A stretch of 56,179 nt of DNA, from the NCBI GenBank assembly GCA_002898735.1, contig BEHY01000010.1:1-56179 (forward strand). Direction: 5' to 3'. The stretch is from Candidatus Thermoflexus japonica (lineage in GTDB: Bacteria > Chloroflexota > Anaerolineae > Thermoflexales > Thermoflexaceae). The translations under genes and the position numbers were made by a program. Below, piece by piece: positions 8,591 to 16,169 of this stretch (positions are counted from its first letter, which is position 1; every line of letters starts with the position of its first letter). The notes beneath the pieces were generated by a model. That model had not been told where the DNA came from. It searched no databases and was given only the letters and a program-made list of their open reading frames with translations.

Positions 8591-8857
8591 ATGAAAATCT
8601 ACATCAATCGGGATCTATGTTCGGGGAGCCTCCCCTTCTGTGTCCGGTGCTTTGCCTTCCTCGCCGAGCATCCCCTGGGCGTCGATCGCCCCTGCATCAC
8701 CCAGATCCTCCCCAACAACGGGGAGACGGTCACCTTCGTGATCCGGACGGAAGGGGAGACCGTGACCCTGACGCTGGACCCTGAGACGCGGGAGCGCATC
8801 CTCACGGAGGGATGGGACGCGCTGGTTCCCTTCGTCCCCTCCTTCTTCCGCGCCTGA
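8591..8857 (+). CDS. Small cysteine-containing protein, unknown function
   Basis: The 88-residue protein has four cysteines in its first 35 residues, arranged C-x6-C-x2-C followed by a fourth after 16 more residues (LCSGSLPFCVRCF, then RPC). A strand-rich half with TVTFVIRTEGETVTLTLDPE follows. The opening IYINRDLC resembles the first strand and Cys of ferredoxins, but the spacing fits no standard Fe-S pattern. Metal or cluster binding is possible, not shown. AGGGGGA lies upstream of the ATG. The gene is monocistronic, preceded by the hairpin-rich leader and followed by a hairpin at 8945. Confidence 0.6.
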   Translation: MKIYINRDLCSGSLPFCVRCFAFLAEHPLGVDRPCITQILPNNGETVTFVIRTEGETVTLTLDPETRERILTEGWDALVPFVPSFFRA

Positions 8858-8944
8858 TCCTGGGCCCGCGAACATCCGGTAGCCACCCCGCCCGCACCGA
8901 AAGCGGGGGATGAGGGGGATGACAGCCATTCCCTCGCCCCCTTC

Positions 8945-8961
8945 ATCCCCGAAGGGGATTT
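8945..8961 (+). terminator. Possible short terminator hairpin
   Basis: ATCCCC (8945-8950) pairs with GGGGAT (8954-8959) around a GAA loop and runs into TTT. It lies 87 bases after the small cysteine protein. The stem is short, so this is a weak call. Confidence 0.35.
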
Positions 8962-8984
8962 CCCGCTGCCCCTCTCAGATGCCA

Positions 8985-9502
8985 CCTTGTAGCGCAGGCC
9001 TTCAGCCTGCGCCGCGGGCGCAAGCCCGCGTTCACCGTCTTATACGGGCGGAAGCCCGTGCTACGTCACGGCGGCACGGCCAATCTAACAACGTCAGGAT
9101 TGTGAAGAGCGCCCAGGGCGGCCTTGTAGCGCAGGCCTTCAGCCTGCGCCGCGGGCAAGCCCGCGTTCACCGTCTTATACGGGCGGAAGCCCGTGCTACG
9201 TCACGGCGGCACGGCAAATCGAACAACGTCAAGATTGTGAAGAGCGCCCAGGGCGGCCTTGTAGCGCAGGCTTTCAGCCTGCGCCGCGGGCGCAAGCCCG
9301 CGTTCACCCTTATACGGGCGGAAGCCCGTGCTACGTCACGGCGGCACGGCAAATCGAACAACGTCAAGATTGTGAAGAGCGCCAGGGACGGCCTTGTAGC
9401 GCAGGCTTTCAGCCTGCGCCGCGGGCGCAAGCCCGCGTTCACCCTTATACGGGCGGAAGCCCGTGCGACGTCACGGCGGCACGGCCAATCGAACCATGTC
9501 AA
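8985..9502. repeat. Four-copy tandem array of ~135-bp palindromic repeat units
   Basis: Units begin at 8985, 9122, 9257 and 9392 (periods 137, 135, 135). Each has a 74-76-bp core (8989-9064, 9126-9199, 9261-9334, 9396-9469) that opens GTAGCGCAGGC and closes GCCCGTGCTAC, imperfect terminal inverted repeats. The last copy ends GCGAC. Inside are three hairpins: GCAGGC/GCCTGC, CGCGGGC/GCCCGCG and ACGGGC/GCCCGT. A nearly constant spacer of about 60 bases links the cores. Copy 1 and 2 differ from 3 and 4 in the length of the central hairpins and a CGT insertion. This looks like a composite REP/MITE-like element amplified in tandem. Confidence 0.9.
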
Positions 9503-9503
9503 G

Positions 9504-10742
9504 TTAATCCGGAGGGATTTGCACGTCGGCCGGCATCCCCGCCTTGAGACGACCCTCCGGATTGGGAACCCGCGCCGTCACCGCGAAGACCAGGGTCTGG
9601 CGTTCCTCGCGCGTCTGGACATTCCGCGGGGTGAAGGTCGCCTCGGGAGCGATCCGGGCGATGACCCCCGGGAATTGTTCCCCCGGGAACGCGTCGACCC
9701 GGATACGCACGGATTGCCCCACCCGCAAACGGCCCAGAAGGCCCACGGGCACATAAATGGTCACCTCCAGGGGATCCACCGTGCTCAGGCTGAGCACGGC
9801 TTGCCCGGCGCGGACCGTCTCCCCCTCATGGGCCAGGCGCTCGGAGACCGTCGCCGTGAAGGGCGCGGTCAGACGGAGCCGTTCCACCTGCAGCCGCAAC
9901 AGATCCCGCCGGGCCTCCGCCAGGGCGACGGCCGCCCGCGCCTGATCCCGTTCCCACGCCGTCGGCCCGTTCCGGGCTCGATCCAGCCGGGCCTGGGCTG
10001 CGCGAAGGGCCCCCTCGGATGCCCGGGCCTGCGCTTCCGCCGCGTGAACCCGCGCCTGCAGGGAGAGCGGCCGCTCCCGCATGGCCAGCAGGCCCTCCAG
10101 ACGGGCCCGGGCGGCATCGCGCTCGGCCTCCGCCGCCCGCAGGGCCGCCTCCGCGGCGGCCACCTGCCGGTCGGCGATCTCCCGCTGATCGAACGGTAGG
10201 CGATCCCGATCCGCCCGCGCCTTCTCCAGATCCGCCCGGGCGCGCTCCACCCCCTGTTCGGCCACCGCCAGCGCGGTTCGCGCCTCGAGGATCTGGCGCT
10301 CCAGATCCTGGGGCTCCCGAAGCTGGCGCCACCACGCCTGCCAGAGGCGCTCCGCGGCCTCGCGCTCCGCCTCGGCCTGCCGCACCTGGGCGATCAGCAC
10401 GGCCTGCTGCTCCGGCGGGACCCCGGCTTCCAGCGCGGCGGCCTCGGCCCGGGCCGCGGCCAGGGCCGCCTCCGCCTCCAGCAGCTGCTGGGACAGAACG
10501 GGATCCTCCAGCTCGGCCACCGGTTCCCCCGGCCTCACCATCGCCCCTTCATCCGCCAGCCACCGCACCCTCCCGCTCACCTCCGCCGAGAGCTGGACGC
10601 TCCGCCCGACCAGCGTGCCCGAGAACACCAGGCTTCCCCCCGATCCGCCCGATGCGGGACGGGAGAGCCACCAGGCGCCGGCCAGGCCCACGATCCCCCC
10701 GATGACGAGGATCGAAATCCCTGTCCGAAGCGGTTTGCGCAT
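9504..10742 (-). CDS. HlyD/membrane-fusion-type efflux adaptor, membrane-anchored
   Basis: The 412-residue protein begins MRKPLR then one hydrophobic anchor (about residues 8-26). A biotinyl-lipoyl-like half (VRWLADEGAMVRPGEPVAEL) follows, then a long Ala/Arg/Glu-rich coiled coil (about 90-270), the second lipoyl half (LTAPFTATVSERLAHEGETV) and a beta-barrel ending NPEGRLKAGMPADVQIP. This order is classic for periplasmic adaptor proteins of ABC efflux pumps. The start at 10742 is preferred because GGAGG lies 7 bases upstream and the anchor follows at once. It is the last gene of the TetR-led exporter operon, 146 bases after a second adaptor, and its stop abuts the repeat array. Confidence 0.85.
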   Translation of the reverse strand: MRKPLRTGISILVIGGIVGLAGAWWLSRPASGGSGGSLVFSGTLVGRSVQLSAEVSGRVRWLADEGAMVRPGEPVAELEDPVLSQQLLEAEAALAAARAEAAALEAGVPPEQQAVLIAQVRQAEAEREAAERLWQAWWRQLREPQDLERQILEARTALAVAEQGVERARADLEKARADRDRLPFDQREIADRQVAAAEAALRAAEAERDAARARLEGLLAMRERPLSLQARVHAAEAQARASEGALRAAQARLDRARNGPTAWERDQARAAVALAEARRDLLRLQVERLRLTAPFTATVSERLAHEGETVRAGQAVLSLSTVDPLEVTIYVPVGLLGRLRVGQSVRIRVDAFPGEQFPGVIARIAPEATFTPRNVQTREERQTLVFAVTARVPNPEGRLKAGMPADVQIPPD

Positions 10743-10888
10743 GGACCAGCCTCCACCGGGATATTCCCTGAAGAGCCTTCGAAGCCGGGCGGATCCCCGA
10801 AGGTGATTCGCCCGGCTCCCAGACGCTCTTTTTCCCCTATGACACGGGAATTCGGAACGGAAGCGCGCCTCACGATATCCGGACCGCG

Positions 10889-12142
10889 TCACGGCACTTC
10901 CACATCGGCCGGCATGCCGGGCTTCAGACGGCCCTCCGGGTTCTCCAGCCGGATGCGGACGGCAAAGGTCAGATGGACGCGCTCCTCCTGGGTCTGGACA
11001 TTGCGAGGGGTGAATGAGGCCTCCTCCGCCACGTGGGTGATCTGGCCCTCGAAACGCTCACCGGGAAATCCCTCCACCGTCACCGGAACGCGCATGCCCG
11101 GGCGCACCCGACCCAGGGCGGTTTCCGGAACATAAACGGTCAGCGTGAGGGTCCGCAGATCCATCAGCTGCATCACCCGCGTCCCCGGGGCGACCAGCTC
11201 GCCTGGCTCAGCCGCCCGCGAAGCCACGATCCCATCCTGAGGGGCCTGCAGGACATACCGCCCCCGCCGGGCTTTGAGGGCTTCCAGGGCCGCTTCCGCC
11301 TGGCGCAGGCGGGCGCGGGCGGCCTCCCGCTGTTCCGGCGTCGCCCCCGCCCGAAGGGCCGTTAGCCGGGCCTGGGCCGCTTCGAGGGCGGCCTCCGCGG
11401 CCCGGTAACGGCCCTCGGCCTCCACCACCTGCGTCCGCAGCGCCAGTGGATCCCTCACAACGGCTTCCAGGTAATCCCGCAGGGCGCGGCTGCCGTCGTA
11501 GGCGGCCCCCGCCCGGTTGACCTCGGCCCACGCGGCCCAGTAGGCGTAAGGGGCGTCCAGCACCTCAACCGGCAATGGGGGGCGCAAAGATGGAGGAAGC
11601 TGCTCCCAGCTCCGAAGCGTCGCCTCCGCGCGGTTCTTCAGGAGCGCCGCGATATCCTTCATGGCCACCGCCTGCTCCAGCCGGGCCTGGGCCGCGCGCG
11701 CCTGAGCGGCCGCCACGGCCTGCTGGATCTGCAGCTCCTGAGGCTCCCGCAGCATGGCCAGCGCGTCCTGCCAGGCCCGATACGCGCCGTCCCGCAAGGC
11801 CCGGGCCTGATCCACCAGCGCCATCGCCTCCCGCACATCCTCCTCCCGGGGGCCGGCCTCCAGGGCTTGCAGGGCGGCCCGGGCCTGGGCGACCTGGGCC
11901 TCGGCCATCCGGATCTGCGCGTCCAGGAAGGCCGGATCCAGCTCCATCAGACGCTGGCCGGCCTGCACCGCGTCGCCTTCCTCCACCCACACCTGAAGCA
12001 CGCGGCCGCCCTCCACCACGATGACGTCGATCGTCTGGGCCTCCAGATAGCCAGAGGCCCGCAAAGGCCGTTCCACCGCCGGCCCGCATGCGCCGGCGAA
12101 TCCCAGGAAGCCGATGAGGAACAAACGGAGCGTCCGCTTCAT
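10889..12142 (-). CDS. HlyD-type efflux adaptor, predicted lipoprotein
   Basis: This 417-residue protein starts MKRTLRLFLIGFLGFAGACG, a signal peptide with a lipobox Cys near residue 19, so it is probably lipid-anchored outside the membrane. The adaptor order is complete: lipoyl half (VVEGGRVLQVWVEEGDAVQAG), a coiled coil over about residues 75-265, second lipoyl half (LQAPQDGIVASRAAEPGELV) and a barrel ending RLENPEGRLKPGMPADVEVP. The C-terminus closely resembles that of the next adaptor gene, suggesting duplication. GGGAGGCGAGG precedes the start. It lies 17 bases after the ATPase gene in the exporter operon. Confidence 0.85.
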   Translation of the reverse strand: MKRTLRLFLIGFLGFAGACGPAVERPLRASGYLEAQTIDVIVVEGGRVLQVWVEEGDAVQAGQRLMELDPAFLDAQIRMAEAQVAQARAALQALEAGPREEDVREAMALVDQARALRDGAYRAWQDALAMLREPQELQIQQAVAAAQARAAQARLEQAVAMKDIAALLKNRAEATLRSWEQLPPSLRPPLPVEVLDAPYAYWAAWAEVNRAGAAYDGSRALRDYLEAVVRDPLALRTQVVEAEGRYRAAEAALEAAQARLTALRAGATPEQREAARARLRQAEAALEALKARRGRYVLQAPQDGIVASRAAEPGELVAPGTRVMQLMDLRTLTLTVYVPETALGRVRPGMRVPVTVEGFPGERFEGQITHVAEEASFTPRNVQTQEERVHLTFAVRIRLENPEGRLKPGMPADVEVP

Positions 12143-12159
12143 AGCGCCTCGCCTCCCGA

Positions 12160-13095
12160 TCACACCTGCCGCTCCCGCTCGATCACCCACAGGAAGATGT
12201 CCTCCAGCGAGGGAACCACAGGCTCCACCGATACGGACCCCAGACCCGCCGCCTCCAGGCGCCTCCGGATCTCCTCGATGGGGACTTCGGAATTGTGGAG
12301 GTAAGCATGGAGGCGGGCGCCGTGGAGCGTCACATGCTGGAAGATCGGCCACTCCCGGAGCAGGGCCAGCGCGCGATCCAGGGGCGCCGCCGTGATCTCC
12401 AGCACGCCCCCCGGACCCATCGCCGCCTTCAGTTCGGTCGGCGCCCCCTGCAGGATCAGGCGGCCGTTATGGATGAGGGCCAGACGGGAACATTGCTCCG
12501 CCTCATCCATGTAGTGCGTGGTGACGAAAACCGTGATCCCCTGCTCCGTTAGCTGATACAGCAGCGACCAGATCGCCCGCCGCGCCAGCGGATCCATCCC
12601 GGCCGTCGGCTCGTCCAGGAACACGATCTCCGGCTCGTGAAGCAGCGCGACCGCCAGGGCCACCCGCTGCCGCCAGCCCCCCGCCAGATGGCGGACCAGA
12701 CGCCGCTCCTGCCCGGTCAGATCCAGGAGCTCCAGCAGGGCGGGGATCCGATCCGCCAGGCGGGGGAGGGGCAGCCCGTATGCCGCCCCGTAAAACCGCA
12801 GCGTCTCCTCCACCGAGAGGTCCGGATACAGGCTGAAGCGCTGGCTGACATAGCCGATCCGCGGGCGGATCCGCGCCGTCTCCCGGGTCGCATCGTGCCC
12901 CAGCACCCAGGCGCGCCCCTCCGTCGGCTCCAGCAGCCCCAGCAACATCCGGATCGTCGTCGTCTTCCCGGCCCCGTTCGGGCCCAGAAACCCGAAGATC
13001 TCCCCCCGGCGGACCTCGAAGGAGACATGATCCACCGCGGTGAACGCCCCGAAACGGCGGGTCAGCCCTTCGGCGCGGACCACCACCTCATCCAT
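12160..13095 (-). CDS. ABC-2 exporter ATPase (first of two)
   Basis: A 311-residue ABC ATPase: Walker A GPNGAGKTTT (about residue 38), Q-loop YVSQRFSLYPDL, Walker B IVFLDEPTAGMDP, and H-loop VTTHYMDEAEQCSR. A C-terminal extension of about 90 residues is typical of CcmA/DrrA-type exporters. The signature is LAGGWRQRVAL rather than LSGGQ, a noticeable deviation. It starts inside the end of the second ATPase gene (8-base overlap), so the two are coupled and probably form a heterodimer under the single permease. A longer open frame upstream belongs to the neighbouring gene's shadow. Confidence 0.88.
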   Translation of the reverse strand: MDEVVVRAEGLTRRFGAFTAVDHVSFEVRRGEIFGFLGPNGAGKTTTIRMLLGLLEPTEGRAWVLGHDATRETARIRPRIGYVSQRFSLYPDLSVEETLRFYGAAYGLPLPRLADRIPALLELLDLTGQERRLVRHLAGGWRQRVALAVALLHEPEIVFLDEPTAGMDPLARRAIWSLLYQLTEQGITVFVTTHYMDEAEQCSRLALIHNGRLILQGAPTELKAAMGPGGVLEITAAPLDRALALLREWPIFQHVTLHGARLHAYLHNSEVPIEEIRRRLEAAGLGSVSVEPVVPSLEDIFLWVIERERQV

Positions 13096-14017
13096 CCGCC
13101 GCCTCCCGGCGCATGAGATGGGCGAAGACTTCCTCCAGGCGGGGCACAGCCCACCGCGCCTCCTGAACCACGGCGCCGGGGATCGTCCGCGCCACGCCTT
13201 CCACATCCGCCGGGGAAAGGCTTCCCTCCCGCACCACCAGCCGGATCCGATCGCCCAGAACCACCGCCTCCAGAACCCCGGGATGCTCCGCCAGGGCGGC
13301 GTGGACCCGCATGATCGGCCGGGCGATGATCTCAATGACCGGATGGCCCAGGGAAGCGCGGAGCCGATCCGGGGCATCGATCGCCAGCATCCGCCCGCGA
13401 TGCATCAGCGCCACCCGCGTGCAGCGCTCCGCCTCGTCCAGATAGGGCGTGGTCACCAGGATCGTGACCCCCTGAAAGTGAAACTCGCTGAGCAGATCCC
13501 ACAGCTCCCGCCGCGATACCGGATCCACGCCGGTGGTGGGCTCGTCCAGGAGCAGGAGGCGAGGCCGATGGATCATCGCCCCGATCAGGGCCAGCTTCTT
13601 CTGCATCCCCCCCGAAAGCTGGGCCGCACGGCGATCCAGGAACCGCTCCAGGCGGGCGAAGTGAAGCAGGCGCTCCATCCAGACCGGATCGGATGCCCCA
13701 TACATGATGGAAAAGAAAAGCAGGTTCTCCCCCACGGTCAGGTCGCCATACAGGCTGAAGCTCTGGGGCATGTAGCCGAGAAGCGGCCGAACCCGCTCCA
13801 GCTCCCGAAGCAGATCCCAGTCGAAAATCCGCAGGGAGCCCGCATCGGGCCGCAGGACCCCGGCCAGGATCCGCAACAGGGTGGTCTTCCCCGCCCCGTC
13901 CGGCCCGATGATCCCGAAGATCTCGCCCTCATCCACCGCGAACGACACATCCGCCAGGGCCCGGACAGGGCCAAACCGCTTCTCCAGATGGTCCGCCCTC
14001 AGGATGGTCCGGTTCAT
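13088..14017 (-). CDS. ABC-2 exporter ATPase (second of two)
   Basis: The 309-residue ABC ATPase has Walker A GPDGAGKTTLL, Q-loop YMPQSFSLYGDL, signature LSGGMQKKLAL, Walker B LLLLDEPTTGVDP and an H-loop region with Thr-Pro (TTPYLDEAERCT) in place of the usual His; lack of that His suggests a degenerate site. The start at 14017 follows AGGAGGTGGG directly. Together with the next ATPase this corresponds to the two halves fused in Escherichia coli YbhF. It lies 75 bases after the permease gene. Confidence 0.88.
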   Translation of the reverse strand: MNRTILRADHLEKRFGPVRALADVSFAVDEGEIFGIIGPDGAGKTTLLRILAGVLRPDAGSLRIFDWDLLRELERVRPLLGYMPQSFSLYGDLTVGENLLFFSIMYGASDPVWMERLLHFARLERFLDRRAAQLSGGMQKKLALIGAMIHRPRLLLLDEPTTGVDPVSRRELWDLLSEFHFQGVTILVTTPYLDEAERCTRVALMHRGRMLAIDAPDRLRASLGHPVIEIIARPIMRVHAALAEHPGVLEAVVLGDRIRLVVREGSLSPADVEGVARTIPGAVVQEARWAVPRLEEVFAHLMRREAADG

Positions 14018-14092
14018 CCCACCTCCTGCCATCTCGCGAAGAAATCAGGGAGCGGGGTTTTCTCGCGCGGGTTCCCGGAAAGAACCCCTCGC

Positions 14093-15214
14093 TTACTCCA
14101 GGCGCTTCCGGAAGCGGCGGGCCGCCAGGCCCATCACGGCGAGCCCGAAGAGCGTCAGCGCCAGCGCCTCATCCCACAGGGGCTCAATCCCCACCCCTTT
14201 CACAATGATCCCCCGCAGGATCACCAGCATATAGCGCAGGGGGATCAGATAGCTGATCCATTGGAGCACCGGGGGCATCGCCTGGATCGGAAACAGGAAC
14301 CCGGCCAGGAAGATCGATGGCAGCAGGAGGAAATAGGTGAGCAGCATCGCCTCCCGCTGGGTGGAGGCCACGGTGGAGATCAACAGGCCGAAGCCGAGGG
14401 AGGAAAGCAGGAAAAGGCCGGAGAGGGCCAGGAGCAGCGCCAGGTTGCCCCGGATCGGGACGCGGAACCAGAGGGCCCCCAGGGTCAGGATGAGGCCGAA
14501 ATCGATGAAGGCGATCAGCACATAAGGGGCCACCTTTCCGATCACCAGCTCCACCGGACGAATCGGGGTGACGATCAGCTGCTCCATGGTCCCCTGCTCC
14601 CGCTCCCGGACGATCGCCTGGGCCGTGAGCAGCATCGTGAGGAACTGGAGGATCGCGCCGATGAGCCCCGGGATCATGTAGTTCGCGCTGCGGAGCTCCG
14701 GGTTATACCAGACCCGCGGCCGGGGATCCAGCCCGGGCATCCGCCGGGGATCCAGCTGGAGGATCCGGCGGAGGATCCGGGTGGAATGATTCTGGGCGAT
14801 CGAGAGCGCGGCCGCGTAAGCGTTGTTGGCGACCGTGGGATCGCTGCCGTCGATCACCAGGCCGATGGTCGCAGGGCGGCCGGCCAGGATATCCGCCCCG
14901 TATCCTTTCGGGATCAGCAACGCCACCTGAGCCGTCCCCGCATCCAGCAAGCGGGCGAGATCTTCCTCCCGTTCCACATAGCCGATGATCCGGAACGCAT
15001 CCACGGCGCGGTAAGCATCCACCAGCTCCTGGCTCTGGGGCGTCCGATCCCAGTCCAGGATCACCATGGGCACGTATTTGACATCCGTCGTCGCCGCGTA
15101 GCCCAGCAGGAACAGCTGGACCACGGGGATCAGGAACATCACCGCCAGCGTCCGGGGATCCCGCAGGATATGCAGCACCTCTTTGTAAGTCACCGCCCCG
15201 ATACGGCGAAGCAT
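14093..15214 (-). CDS. ABC-2 type permease (YbhS/YbhR/YhhJ-like)
   Basis: The 373-residue membrane protein has one N-terminal membrane helix (about 22-42), a large extracytoplasmic domain (about 45-175) and five more helices. EREQGTMEQLIVTPIRP is the coupling helix motif of ABC-2 permeases, and GFLFPIQAMPPVLQWISYLIPLRY is the family's C-terminal signature. It would carry a drug or lipid outward with the two ATPases. E. coli has two such permeases; here only one is present, so it probably works as a homodimer. It follows the TetR gene by 40 bases. Confidence 0.88.
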   Translation of the reverse strand: MLRRIGAVTYKEVLHILRDPRTLAVMFLIPVVQLFLLGYAATTDVKYVPMVILDWDRTPQSQELVDAYRAVDAFRIIGYVEREEDLARLLDAGTAQVALLIPKGYGADILAGRPATIGLVIDGSDPTVANNAYAAALSIAQNHSTRILRRILQLDPRRMPGLDPRPRVWYNPELRSANYMIPGLIGAILQFLTMLLTAQAIVREREQGTMEQLIVTPIRPVELVIGKVAPYVLIAFIDFGLILTLGALWFRVPIRGNLALLLALSGLFLLSSLGFGLLISTVASTQREAMLLTYFLLLPSIFLAGFLFPIQAMPPVLQWISYLIPLRYMLVILRGIIVKGVGIEPLWDEALALTLFGLAVMGLAARRFRKRLE

Positions 15215-15254
15215 CGAGGAACCCCCCGCATGGTTTTAGATCGCTGCGGATCGG

Positions 15255-15896
15255 TCACCGGCGCTTCCCCGCGGCGGCGGAGGTCAGGACCCCATGCAGA
15301 TACACCTCGAGCGCCTCGGTGAACAGCCGGGCGATCGATGCGGGAGAGCGGATCCGCAGCAGACGGCTCAGCAGGATCTGGGAGAGCAGAAGGCCCATCC
15401 ACAGCTGCGCCCCGATCTCGGGGTCCAGAGGCCGCAGAAGGCCTTTGGCCTGCTGAGCGGCCAGATAACCGGCCACCGCCCGGAGCCCCGGGCGGATCGC
15501 CCGGGTGACAAACACCCGGCGGACCCGCTCGTTGCGGATGGCCTCGGGGAGAAGCAACCGCATGGCCGCGATCATCTTCGGATCCTGAGCCAGGGTTGCT
15601 CCCAGCCCCACGATCTGCGACAGGAACTCCCGCGGCGGGGCATCCCGCATCGTCTGAGCCATCTGCTGGAGCGGGAGCACAAAGGATTTCGCCTCCACAA
15701 CGGCCTGGAACAGCTCCTCCTTGCTGCGGAAATACCAGTAGATCAGGCCGGGGGAGATCCCCGCTTCCCGCGCAATCTCCCGATTGGAAGTCCCCTTAAA
15801 ACCTTTCCGGACGAACACCCGAAAGGCCGCCTCGATAATACGCCGGCGGGTTTCCTCCCGCCGTTGCTTTCGAAGGATCGGACGCCTTTTCCCCAT
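15255..15896 (-). CDS. TetR family transcriptional regulator
   Basis: A 213-residue protein with the TetR helix-turn-helix at about residues 15-60 (RRRIIEAAFRVFVRKGFKGTS, then IAREAGISPGLIYWYFRSKEEL) and a helical ligand-binding part with a TetR_C-like end (ARLFTEALEVYLHG). It is the first gene of the exporter operon and lies directly behind a promoter whose start region is an inverted repeat, so autorepression relieved by an exported toxic ligand is the likely control. The ligand is unknown. Confidence 0.9.
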   Translation of the reverse strand: MGKRRPILRKQRREETRRRIIEAAFRVFVRKGFKGTSNREIAREAGISPGLIYWYFRSKEELFQAVVEAKSFVLPLQQMAQTMRDAPPREFLSQIVGLGATLAQDPKMIAAMRLLLPEAIRNERVRRVFVTRAIRPGLRAVAGYLAAQQAKGLLRPLDPEIGAQLWMGLLLSQILLSRLLRIRSPASIARLFTEALEVYLHGVLTSAAAGKRR

Positions 15897-15989
15897 GCGA
15901 GCGACGCCCCCATCCGGTGGTTTTCCCCGACGGCTAAAGCTCCTCCTCCCCCCTATCCGGGTGGCCCCATGGGCCTTTAAGCGTGATCA

Positions 15990-16009
15990 TTGATTGATCG
16001 GTCAATCAA
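15990..16009. promoter_or_regulatory. TetR-type operator palindrome
   Basis: TTGATTGATCGGTCAATCAA is an inverted repeat with 8-bp arms around TCGG. It begins immediately downstream of the -10 box of the leftward promoter and covers the expected transcription start, an ideal repressor position. The size and symmetry fit TetR family sites, and the adjacent regulator is the obvious candidate. Confidence 0.75.
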
Positions 16010-16037
16010 ATTATAGCGGGCTGTTCCTCCATGTCAA
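16010..16037 (-). promoter_or_regulatory. Consensus sigma-70 promoter of the exporter operon
   Basis: On the minus strand TTGACA (16037-16032) and TATAAT (16015-16010) are both perfect consensus boxes separated by 16 bases. They drive the TetR gene at 15896 and the exporter genes behind it. A consensus promoter this strong, with an operator over its start site, fits a gene set held off until induced. Confidence 0.82.
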
Positions 16038-16169
16038 CAGGAAGATCGCGAAACCCCGGCTGGGGACGATGGGCGCTCCAGCCCCAAGAGACGCCCGGGC
16101 GATGGATTGCGTTATCATAAGCCTGGAAGGGATGGACGAAGAGGCCGGGGTTTGTTCAGGAGGGCGGAC

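Noticed and set aside
8985..9502. Repeat array as a CRISPR
   Set aside because: Units are ~135 bp with conserved rather than unique spacers and several internal hairpins; no cas genes nearby.
13040..15322. A 760-codon open frame on the plus strand opposite the exporter genes
   Set aside because: Low-complexity Gln/Arg/Pro/His-rich translation, antisense to well-supported ABC genes; a typical high-GC shadow.
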